DNA from: Microglena sp. YARC
Taxonomy: Eukaryota; Chlorophyta; Chlorophyceae; Chlamydomonadales; Chlamydomonadaceae
Direction: 5' to 3'
NCBI GenBank assembly: GCA_022414725.1
Contig: CM039462.1
Coordinates: 75,229,304-75,293,303, forward strand
Length of the DNA: 64,000 nucleotides
Both the position numbers and the translations under genes were made by a program. The notes beneath the pieces are model-generated. The model saw nothing but the letters and a program-made list of their open reading frames with translations. It searched no databases and was not told the DNA's origin. The number at the start of each line of letters is the position of its first letter. Positions within the stretch are counted from its first letter, which is position 1. This document shows positions 46,353 to 57,101 of this stretch, piece after piece.

Positions 46353-46360
46353 GGGGGGGG
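45840..46360. repeat. G-rich low-complexity region with GT microsatellite
   Basis: G runs lie at 45844-45866 and 46187-46206, with purine-rich sequence between, and a (GT)n tract at about 46304-46350 followed by ten G. Open frames are artefacts. Confidence 0.85.
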
Positions 46361-46512
46361 GCGCATACAAGGGCCTGACCCCTTCTGGAACCCTGAGCAG
46401 GACAATGGACCTGGGAGTGTGTGGGGTGACCATTGGCCACACAGGCAATGGACTAGTCCATATACATACATACATACATACATACAACGTTCAGGATGGA
46501 AGGCAGCACTGT

Positions 46513-46855
46513 TGGTTTTTGAGCTATTCGTAGCAGCTTCTCGGCAGCTCCCTTTCCCTGTCCTTTGGCCAAATCTGAAGCTAGCTAATGCGTCTGAAAG
46601 CTGTTCAGCTGTGGTCTTGAACCAGTGGCTGGCTCATGGAGCTGGCTGGAAGCTAACATGAGTAGCCCCCAAAAGAAACAGTGGCTGGCTCATGGAGCTG
46701 GCTGGAAGCTAACATGAGTAGCCCCCAAAAGAAACAGTGGCTGGCTCATGGAGCTGGCTGGAAGCTAACATGAGTAGCCCCCAAAAGAAACAGTGGCTGG
46801 CTCATGGAGCTGGCTGGAAGCTAACATGAGAAGCCCCCAAAAGAAACAGCGGCAA
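46513..46855. mobile_element. Inverted-repeat MITE with its right end tandemly amplified
   Basis: The left arm TTCGTAGCAGCTTCTCGGCAG and the right end GCCCCCAAAAGAAACAG are of the AGCAGCTTCTAGGCAGCT family. The last 57 bp (CAGTGGCTGGCTCATGGAGC to AAAAGAAA) are present four times in near-perfect tandem (46620-46850). Confidence 0.85.
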
Positions 46856-47570
46856 GCAGCAGTGATACTCTCGGAAGCCTGGAGAGTGCCTAGGACAGCT
46901 TTTGAGTAGAAAACATCCTTGACAATTTTCGAAAGGTGAAAGACTTGGACCTGTGTGATGCAGGTGCGTGTAGTGCAGGTGAGTGTAGTGCAGGTGAGTG
47001 TAGTGCAGGTGAGTGTAGTGCAGGAGAGTGTAGTGCAGGTGAGTGTAGTGCAGGTGAGTGTAGTGCAGGAGAGTGTAGTGCAGGTGAGTGTAGTGCAGGT
47101 GAGTGTAGTGCAGGTGAGTGTAGTGCAGGTGAGTGTAGTGCAGGTGAGTGTAGTGCAGGTGAGTGTAGTGCAGGTGAGTGTAGTGCAGGTGAGTGTAGTG
47201 CAGGTGAGTGTAGTGCAGGTGAGTGTAGTGCAGGTGAGTGTAGTTCAGGTTAGTGTAGTGCAGGAGAGTGTAGTGCAGGAGAGTGTAGTGCAGGTGAGTG
47301 TAGTGCAGGTGAGTGTAGTGCAGGTGAGTGTAGTGCAGGTGAGTGTAGTGCAGGTGAGTGTAGTGCAGGTGAGTGTAGTGCAGGTGAGTGTAGTGCAGGT
47401 GAGTGTAGTGCAGGTGAGTGTAGTGCAGGTGAGTGTAGTGCAGGTGAGTGTAGTGCAGGTGAGTGTAGTGCAGGTGAGTGTAGTGCAGGTGAATGTAGTT
47501 CAGGAGAGTGTAGTGCAGGTGAGTGTAGTGCAGGTGAGTGTAGTGCAGGTGAGTGTAGTGCAGGTGAGTT

Positions 47571-47736
47571 GCCCCTGTCAGTGATATACGGTGGTCTAGT
47601 GGTAGACCAGATTGCTTGAGGAAGAAGAGTCGGGGGTTCTACTCCCCCTACGGTCGCTTTGGCGATGCAGGTCATCGTCAACCGCGATGGTAGCTTGTTT
47701 AGTTGAGGTAGGAGACCGCTCTCCACGTCACCTTTT
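47571..47736 (+). mobile_element. tRNA-derived SINE, head type A, inside the minisatellite
   Basis: The A-box-like TGGTCTAGTGGTAGACCA and B-box-like GGGGGTTCTACTCCCCC are followed by GTCATCGTCAACCGCGATGG. The usual tail (ACGCCCCACCAGGCGTTATC) is missing; the element stops at CACGTCACCTTTTTGCAG, where minisatellite resumes. Confidence 0.88.
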
Positions 47737-48093
47737 TGCAGGTGAGTGTAGTGCAGGTGAGTGTAGTGCAGGTGAGTGTAGTGCAGGTGAGTGTAGTGCA
47801 GGTGAGTGTAGTGCAGGTGAGTGTAGTGCAGGTTAGTGTAGTGCAGGTGAGTGTAGTGCAGGTGAGTGTAGTGCAGGTGAGTGTAGTGCAGGTGATTGTA
47901 GTGCAGGTGAGTGTAGTGCAGGTGAGTGTAGTGCAGGTGAGTGTAGTGCAGGTGAGTGTAGTGCAGGTGAGTGTAGTGCAGGTGCGTGTAGTGCAGGTGA
48001 ATGTAGTTCAGGAGAGTGTAGTGCAGGTGAGTGTAGTGCAGGTGAGTGTAGTGCAGGTGAGTGTAGTGCAGGTGAGTGTAGTGCAGGTGAGTT

Positions 48094-48260
48094 GCCCCTG
48101 TCAGTGATATACGATGGTCTAGTGGTAGACCAGATTGCTTGAGGAAGAAGAGTCGGGGGTTCGACTCCCCCTACGGTCGCTTTGGCGATGCAGGTCATCG
48201 TCAACCGCGATGGTAGCTTGTTTAGTTGAGGTAGGAGACCGCTCTCCACGTCACCTTTTT
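48094..48260 (+). mobile_element. Second copy of the same SINE inside the minisatellite
   Basis: Near-identical to 47571-47736, with the same truncation and the same junction words; the B box here is the better GGGTTCGACTCCC. The pair arose by duplication of a minisatellite-SINE segment rather than two insertions (inference). Confidence 0.88.
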
Positions 48261-48615
48261 GCAGGTGAGTGTAGTGCAGGTGAGTGTAGTGCAGGTGAGT
48301 GTAGTGCAGGTGAGTGTAGTGCAGGTGAGTGTAGTGCAGGTGAGTGTAGTACAGGTGCGTGTAGTGCAGGTGAATGTAGTTCAGGAGAGTGTAGTGCAGG
48401 TGAGTGTAGTGCAGGTGAGTGTAGTGCAGGTGAGTGTAGTGCAGGTGAGTGTAGTGCAGTTGAGTGAAGTGCAGGTGAGTGTACCTCAGGGTAGGAATGA
48501 GTCACAATCCACGGCAAATAGCTGAGTGCTTGGTAGTCAACAGAAAAAGTGAATACCAGGTGATAAACCATGCTGGAATCAGGCTTGCGTTGCACCTTTT
48601 GTTTCCCAACTTGTC

Positions 48616-51600
48616 CTATCTGAAACAGAAAGTAAAAAAAACTGCAAAATAACAGGTGAAATATGTTATACTGTGAGCATTGATAGCAAAAATAACAAGA
48701 TGTTAAATGTGCGCAGAGTTGTAATCGCACTCCCAGTAACACCTACTGTTTCTTTTAGCTTTTTGTCGGTCCAGTTCAGTGGCAAAAGTTGGGGCCTGAT
48801 TTCAGGATTGTAGCGTAGCATGGTATAGGGCTGAGCGAGAAGCGTGGACTCCTGGGGGGTTTGGTTGCCAGCGTGTCGCACTGGGGTCGCAATGAGTTGC
48901 TCAATTTGCGACGCGATGCGTCGAAAAAAAAAAAAAAACGGGTAACACCCACCTGAGTTGGACTTCTTGTGAGACATCTGTGTTGCTAGGAACTGAAGCT
49001 CCACCCCCTTGATCCACAACTCCAACTCTCCGACCGTAATGGCTTCCCTCCTTCAGAGGAGCAGTAGGCTTTGACATGTGTGCTGCGATGGATGGCAGGG
49101 GCGATCCAGATCCACCACTCTCACTGGCTGTATTTATTGAGCTCCTATGGGACAGTCCAAGATCATGGCTAACTGAGCCCTTTCGGGAGGGTCCTCCAAC
49201 CTCAGAAGAACCGAGTGAACCGATTGAATTCCTTCGCGAGCGTCCTCCAAGCTCAGAAGAACCTATTGAGATCCTGCAGGGCCGCCCTCCACCATCTGCA
49301 GCAGCTTGTGAGTTTGGGCCTCCTATGTAGCTCCCATTGGAGGATGACCCCGATTGGTGCTCTACTAGGACCACAGCACCCTCCAGGGCACCTCGAGAGT
49401 AGCTATCCATCGAACTCCATAAGGCAATGCCACCCGCCTGTTTATGGGCTGATTGCATACCACTTGAATCCAAAAAGCTTTTTATGCCCTTAGGCCCTCC
49501 AGCCTGGACTGCGGTGAAAGCATTTATGGCAGGCAGATCCACCAGCCCACGATGCCAGGGTGCTGCTGCTGCTGCCAGGTTTTGAGGTGCTGTCCCCCCG
49601 CAATCTAAAGCAGCCATCAGGTGACAAAGCTCCTCCGGAGTGGAGTCCAAGAGAGGAGAATCATCTGGCTCAGGCTGATTCAAGGAGTGGCGTCTCATGC
49701 TGTTATGTGCCCGTGCATGAAAACTGGAACTCGAGGCAGGAGGCGGATGAGGTTTGGGGCTTCCTGATGATGGATTGCCTGTCGATAGAGGGCTACATGA
49801 ATGAGCGGTATCTCCTGAGCCCTTTGAGCAGAGGACCGATGAACTCACATCGACCGAAAGCTTATATAGCTTAGGAGACCCCTGCAGATGTAAGTCAAGA
49901 GATCCCCTCCTTGATGTTTGCTTTGCAACCCCTGGATGCAGCGGGGCGGACATGCTGTCATCTCGCAGATGAAAGTCAACAGATCCCCTTCTTGATGCTT
50001 GCTTCGCGACCCCTGGCTGCAGTGGGGCGGACACGCTGTCATCTCGCAGATGAAAGTCAACAGATCCCCTCGTTGATGCCTGCTTTGCGACCCCTGGATG
50101 CAGCGGGGCGGACACGCTGTCATCATCGTGCAGATGAGAGTCTAGAGATCCCCTTCTTGATGCTTGCTTCGCGACCCCTTGCTGCAGTGGGGCGGACACG
50201 CTGTCATCTTGCAGATGAAAGTCAACAGATCCCCTCCTTGTTGTTTGCTTTGCGACCCCGGGATGCAGCGGGGCAGACTTGCTGTCATCATCGTGCAGAT
50301 GAAAGTCTACCAATCCCTTCCTTGACTTCTGCCTCAAGGCCCCTGGATGCAGCACCAGGGATTTGCCATCATTTTGCTCTTGGAAGTTAAGGAGGCTCCT
50401 TCTTGAAGCTTGCTGGATGACTCTTGGATGCAGCGGGGCGGAGTTTGTGCTATCTGCTTGATTCGACGAGAATTCTGTCCACGGCATGGGCGTTACCGCA
50501 CGACCAACCTTTGTAGAACTGCGACCCACAAGTGTGGAAAACAATTTCAGAATGCATACCAAGAATAGACACAACTGGGGTGGAACGCAGTGGTGCATTG
50601 TGTACAAGGAAGTCATGAAGCAACATGGCTGGCTCACTAGACTGCTGAATATTTTGCCAGGATCATGGTAAGGAGAGAAATATAACAGATAATGTAGAAG
50701 ATACTGTTAGTGCTGTTGCCACGAACCACTTGTTGTTAGCAACCAACAAGTAATGATAATGCCTGGTGGGGCGTGGTTTTAAGAGAGCCCTGTCTTCCTG
50801 CGATAGGGAACGGGCTGCTACTTCACCTGGACAAAGCTACCATGGCGGTTGACAGCGACCGCAAACACTGAGGCGCACCCGTGGGGATTCGAACCCGGCA
50901 CCTACGTTGTTCAAGGAGCTCTGCCATTGAGCCATTCGTTGATCGGGGATCGCAACCAACAATGAAGCTCAATTTGACACGTTGCATCCCCTTCTGAGTC
51001 CTCGTGCAATAATGTGAGCTGAGCAAGGTAGCGAGGTAATGAGACTGTAGTGAGAAGCTTGGAGAGGTGAGTAGTGGTTGTAGTAGTGGAAGCCCCTTTC
51101 AGTGATATACATTGGTCTAGTGGTAGACCAAATCACTTTGAGGATGAAGAGTCAGGGGTTCGATTCCCCCTTCGGTAGCTCTTTGCGTTGCAGGTCGTTG
51201 TCAACCGCGATGGTAGCTTGTCCAGTTGAGGTAGAATACCACTCCCTACCCGCGTACGACGGGCTCCCTTAACACCACGCCCCACCAGGCGTTATCATTA
51301 CCTTTTTTGGAAGCGCACCTGGTCTCCAAGCAAGCTATAGCTCTTGATGCAGCATCTTCCATACTTCCATACTGATTGGTAGAGGTAAGGCTTCTAGCCA
51401 TGCCTGACTTGGCCGCTGTCGCGCTCCGACTGATGCTTCGCATTAAAGAACCCACCTCGCTCTCACAGTGAGCATCCAAGCGTGAAGCAAACTTAGCAGC
51501 ACCAGACGCAACCTGCATGTATGTATGTGTGTGTATGTTACTGTCCAGGGGTAGGCCAAATAGGCTAAAGGGACTTGTCGTGAAAGGTTGTTCAACAGCG

Positions 51601-54600
51601 CCTGAATAATCAATATCCATCATTGCTAGCTCAGTTTGGCAATTTATTGTTTCCTGTGGCTGTACATTGAGAGTGAAGCACAGTGAGGTGCAAGTGATAG
51701 TGACAGTGATAGTGATGCAAACTGGAGGTCACTCTGAAGCTGTGCAATGGGAATCATTGTAACACAGTTTTTTCCTTCAGCTTTCTGTAGGTCCAGTTGT
51801 GTAGTAAAAGTTGTGACACAAGCCTGATTTCAGGATTGTTGTGTAGCACTCTGTAAGGCGTAGCACAAAGCTTGGAGCCCCAGGGGGGTTGGAGGGCAGT
51901 GCAACGCACTCACCACGTCGTTCAATTTGCGACGCATAGCTAAAAAAGAAAGAGCGCTACAACTCATATCAAGTAATCAGGAGCTGTGCAGCGTAACTCA
52001 TATTTACAGGTACATACTCCCTCGTTATGTAGGAGTGACTCCGCCGATCGCATCTCATCCTTGAGTCTAGGGCTAGCGCATGGAGACCCTCCCTTGAGTC
52101 TAGGGCTAGCGCATGGAGACCCTCCCTTGAGTCTAGGGCTAGCGCATGGAGACCCTCCCTTGAGTCTAGGGCTAGAGCATCGAGACCCTCCCTTGAGTCT
52201 AAGGCTAGCGCATGGAGACCCTCCCTTGAGTCTAGGGCTAGCGCATGGAGACCCTCCCTTGAGTCTAGGGCTAGCGCATGGAGACCCTCCCTTGAAGGTA
52301 GAAAACCTTCTTGTAGAAAAAAAACATATCAAGGAATCAAGAGCTGCATTGAAATAGAGATTGACAGCCATCTGCAGGAAACAGCTGCGACAGTAATGTA
52401 ATGCAGTTGTGCAGTTGACAGAAGCAACAGCTAAACAAGTCCTTACAACATTTAAAGTTGATGTTGTAAGATGGATCAAAATATAGTGATGACCTCAGTC
52501 AAATCATCAAGCGTTGCTACATATGATATATTTGAACTCAACGTGAACCATTATCTGGCCACATTCAAATATTTGAACGCGACCTGAACCATTCTCTGGC
52601 CACATTCAAATATTTGAACGCGACCTGAACCATTCTCTGGTCACATTCAAATAGTTGAACGTGACCTGAACCATTCTCTGGCCACATTCAAATAGTTGAA
52701 CGTGACCTGAACCATTCCCTGGCCGAATTCAAATAGTTGAACGTGACCTGAACCATTCTCTGGCCACATTCAAATAGTTGAACGTGACCTGAACCATTCT
52801 CTGGCCACATTCAAATATTTGAACGCGAGCTGAACCATTCTCTGGCCACATTCAAATAGTTGAACGTGACCTGAACCATTCTCTGGCCACATTCAAATAG
52901 TTGAACGTGACCTGAACCATTCTCTGGCCAAATTCAAATAGTTGAACGCGACCTGAACCATTCTCTGGCCACATTCAAATAGTTGAACGTGACCTGAACC
53001 ATTCTCTGGCCACATTCAAATAGTTGAACGTGACCTGAACCATTCTCTGGCCACATTCAAATAGTTGAACGTGACCTGAACCATTCTCTGGCCACATTCA
53101 AATAGTTGAACGTGACCTGAACCATTCTCTGGCCACATTCAAATAGTTGAACGTGACCTGAACCATTCTCTGGCCACATTCAAATAGTTGAACGTGACCT
53201 GAACCATTCTCTGGCCACATTCAAATAGTTGAACGTGACCTGAACCATTCTCTGGCCAAATTCAAATAAAGCATATCACGTAGCGAATTTGGTAAATTGG
53301 GGGCTTCGGCACTTACTCACTGTGACACAATAAAATATAAGAAAACAGATCAACGAAGATTGCTTTGAATTCAATAAAATCTAATTTATATGAACATATA
53401 AGAATATAGTTCAACAAAGATTGCTTTGAATGTGGCCACCTTTGAATGTGGCCACCTTTGAATGTCGCTCCGTTACGAACACTCGCCGCCATTGTTTAGC
53501 GCCGCTTGCGACGCTGCATAGATCTTGTTCCTTTTAGCCCCTCCTGATATTCCTGGACAATTAGGCCGACCCCTGGACAGTAACAACACAGATACCCTAT
53601 TCACCTCAAATTTCATGGGGAGATAGATTGACTCCAGTGAAAATTGAAAATTAGTTTGCCATGCCACAGGCGTGAGATTGAGGGAAGCCTCCCGTTGGCA
53701 TGCATGTGTGCATACTGGAGAATAGCTACCATGTTGGGTTCATTTGGTTTCGCAGACCCTTTGCGCCTGAGCTTGGACTCCTGCGCTACAGCACGGAAGG
53801 AAGTTCTCTACCTCTTCAAAGGCGACAAATCTGAGATTTGGTGAAACAGGCCAGGGCTCAAACCTCAGACCCGTCTGATCATTGACTGGATAATACTATA
53901 CCATACAGCCCAGAGATCGAAACTTGTTATAGATTGACTTTACACATAGGTAGTACATTATACAATTAGATACACCTACGGACATACCCTCAACAAATCA
54001 TCACCGGAATCATCAGCAGCAGCATGTTCCTCTTGTCCTGGTTCCTCAGCATGAGCCGCATATTTTGTGTGTGGCCTGAAAGCTACCTTGCTTCCATAAG
54101 ACCCCGGTGGAGGAGAGGGTGCGAAGTAGCCGCCCACCTTGGAGGAGTGGGTGGGGGGGGTGGGGGGGGTCACGATGGGGGGGGAGGGGGGGTCACGATG
54201 GGGGGGGAGGAAGAGTCACGATGGGGGGGGGCACGATGGGGGGGGAGGGGGGGTCTTCTGTGGCTTTGTTGCTGAGAACCAATCCCATATACTATACTAT
54301 ACTATACTATACTATACTATACTATACTATACTATACTATACTATACTATACTATATTATATCATATTATATTAGGGGTCCCAACATTAACTTACCCCTT
54401 ACAATGATTTTTCACATTTATTTTTTATGTGGAACATAACACTATGCATGGGTGCAATGCATGTCCTTGTGCCATGTGCACATGTCTGACCCCCAACCAA
54501 TCAAAATCAAGAAAGCTCCTCTCCCATTCTGATGACTCAATTGCAAAAACAATGTCGGAACACATAAAAACAAGACAAAAATAGGAACCCACCCCATGGA

Positions 54601-57042
54601 ACCCATGGACGCTAGCCTTAATTGACATGGTCGACAGGTGGCATGGTTAGTGCTAGCTGGGCATGAAAACATTTCAAGACATATGCCAAGCCATGTAGTA
54701 TGCATGAATTACCACCCCCACCCCAAAACACACACACCCATGAACATCTCATACACTTGGAGAACCCCCTAGGCTCTAGTGTGGCATGTCATGGGGCGGT
54801 AGGCCACGAGCCCTACACTCATGTAACATGCAACACCTAGCATTGCTCCAGCATTCAAGGACTATGGCATGCAACTACTCGCCACTGCCCCGAAATACTC
54901 ACCTGGCAGCACTCCACATGTCAACGGTTCCGTGACCCCCAACCGCTCGCACGAGCACCAAGAAGATTTCCCTATAGATACTCAACAGCCTTCGCGCACT
55001 AACTTTCGAAACTGGGCAGAGTGGGGTTCGGAATTCGAATTCTTCGTCCTTAGTATATTATTGACAAAACAGGGTTAGCTAATTTCGGCATCCCCTATAT
55101 TATATGTATTATCATTATTATTTTATTTATTTATCCACCCACCTGTGAGGTTGCAGGCTCACTGAAGTTTCTGTTGGGGGAAAACGTGGGGGCTGGAGAG
55201 TAACCCTTGTAGCTGGGGACACTACTGCCCGACTTGGAGGCTGCTGTGACCTGACTCATGCACAGCTGCGCGGCATGTACCTTTGATCGTGAAAAAACCC
55301 CTTCTTCCTTTCCATACATGGACATCACTGTCATCCTGCAAACAAATAAAATATTGGGTATCCAGCTATGGATTTGTGATTCAACACTTAGGGTATGGAT
55401 TATCCAGCTATGTGCAGTGATTCAACACTAAGGGTATGGATTATCCAGCTATGTGCAGTGATTCAACACTTAGGGTATGGATTATCCAGCTATGTGCAGT
55501 GATTCAACACTTAGGGTATGGATTATCCAGCTATGTGCAGTGATTCAACACTTAGGGTATGGATTATCCAGCTATGTGCAGTGATTCAACACTTAGGGTA
55601 TGGATTATCCAGGTATGTGTAGTGATTCAACACTTAGGGTATGGATTATCCAGCTATGTGCAGTGATTCAACACTTAGGGTATGGATTGTCCAGCTATGT
55701 GCAGTGATTCAACACTTAGGGTATGGATTATCCAGCTATGTGTAGTGATTCAACACTTAGGGTATGGATTATCCAGCTATGTGCAGTGATTCAACACTTA
55801 GGGTATGGATTATCCAGCTATGTGTAGTGATTCAATACTTAGGGTATGGATTATCCAGGTATAAATTAGTGACTCAAAACTTAATTTTGTAATCTGCAAC
55901 TGATATGACGTCGTCTTCATCCCCGTTTCCAACTCCACAAACCCACATCTATTCACACACACTTCATTCACAAGTCCAACCAGCCTGACCGCCCTTATGC
56001 CCCGAGGTGACCAGCCATGCTGCGCAGTGATGTTCATGCGCAGGTGGCATGGGCCGAAGGCCTCGGTTAACGCCAAACCCCTGAGACATGAGTGAGACCG
56101 CATCCGGTGTAACAGGTGTAACAGTGGAGTCTCTGCTACATTGAGGGCAGTAACGATCCCACAATCCGCACACAAATAGAAAAAACCATCCAACCCACAC
56201 TGTCACCACCACACTACTTGCCAAAAGAATCAGGCAGAATTCCAGCTTCAATCATGCCGTCAAGCATGGATCACATCTCCTCCAACATATTCCCAACTCC
56301 AAATTAATAAGTCCCCATTGACTCCGTCAAGCTGAGGGCACATTTGGAGTCCAGTAGGGCACCAGGAAAATGTAATCATCATCATGATCATGATCAACAT
56401 CATCATCATCATCATCATCAAATTTGGCTTCAAAACAGTGTTAAAAACAGCATCTTCTAATCACAAGGCTAAAAGCAATGCATACATTTTAGCTCTCTCC
56501 TGATGCTTATAAGAAGAGGGCAAACGATTTTTTTTCATAAAAGCGGTTGCCTTCTTCTTTCAACTTCTTGGTTTTATTGTATGAGCGCACCATATGTGTC
56601 CTGTTGGTCTCGACTTAGATACGGTTGCGTACTTTACATGAACTTGTCCGCAACCTTCGATATAACTCAAACCAAGCATCAATCAAAATCTTATTACGTA
56701 TCACTATCACCTGTAGCTAGGATGGTACCTAGCAGAATATACTACTTATCATCCATGCTGCATACATACCATCATGCTACATGTCCAGTCTGACTAGTAC
56801 ACGTTGACTTATTCATTCTCACCTGATGGAACTGAAATCCCCCAGGTGGCGAGCTCCTTTGGCAACACCAGCTTTGGGCTCACTCACAACCTGTAGAATG
56901 ATCAAGAGAATACGTTGGTTGGTCTGTCTGCCTGCCTGCCTCCATCCGTCCGTCCGTCCGTCTGTCTGCTTGTCCGTCTGCCCATCCATCCGTTCATCCG
57001 TCCATTCATCTGTCTGTCCATCTGTCTTTCTACCTATCTACC

Positions 57043-57101
<59 letters not shown>

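Larger units (their letters stand above)
46963..48485. repeat. 15 bp minisatellite GTGTAGTGCAGGTGA, about 80 copies in three blocks
   Basis: The blocks are 46963-47570, 47737-48093 and 48261-48485, separated by two SINE copies. Because the unit is 15 bp and lacks stops in several frames, long open frames appear (CSAGE, VVQVS, ALHSP repeats); they are not genes. Each unit contains CAG|GTGAGT on the plus strand, a near-ideal 5' splice site. Variants (ATTCAGGAGAG type, with GCGTGTA upstream) recur at the same relative place near the end of all three blocks, showing that the blocks share an origin. It ends about 130 bp downstream of the stop codon of the minus-strand gene. Confidence 0.95.

Noticed and set aside
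46936..48525. Long open frames of CSAGE, VVQVS and ALHSP repeats on both strands
   Set aside because: They exist because a 15 bp unit without stops keeps several frames open. Three frames at once are open and composition is that of the repeat, with no start context or splice support.
48511..48617. Coding continuation QVGKQKVQRKPDSSMVYHLV after the 1.57 kb exon
   Set aside because: The upstream exon ends in phase 2, and joining it at the TTTCAG acceptor reads one base then TAG; the open frame is in another phase, so it is taken as 3' UTR.
47571..51300. Functional tRNA genes
   Set aside because: A and B boxes are present but the sequences continue into a conserved non-tRNA body and tail, recur as dispersed copies with target duplications, and lack a good acceptor stem.
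52531..53268. CRISPR-like array
   Set aside because: Units are contiguous 41 bp tandem repeats without variable spacers, lying in a eukaryotic intron.
57041..57101. Telomere-like repeat
   Set aside because: It is a TCTG tetranucleotide microsatellite inside a gene; no telomeric TTTAGGG or TTAGGG array is present anywhere in the window.
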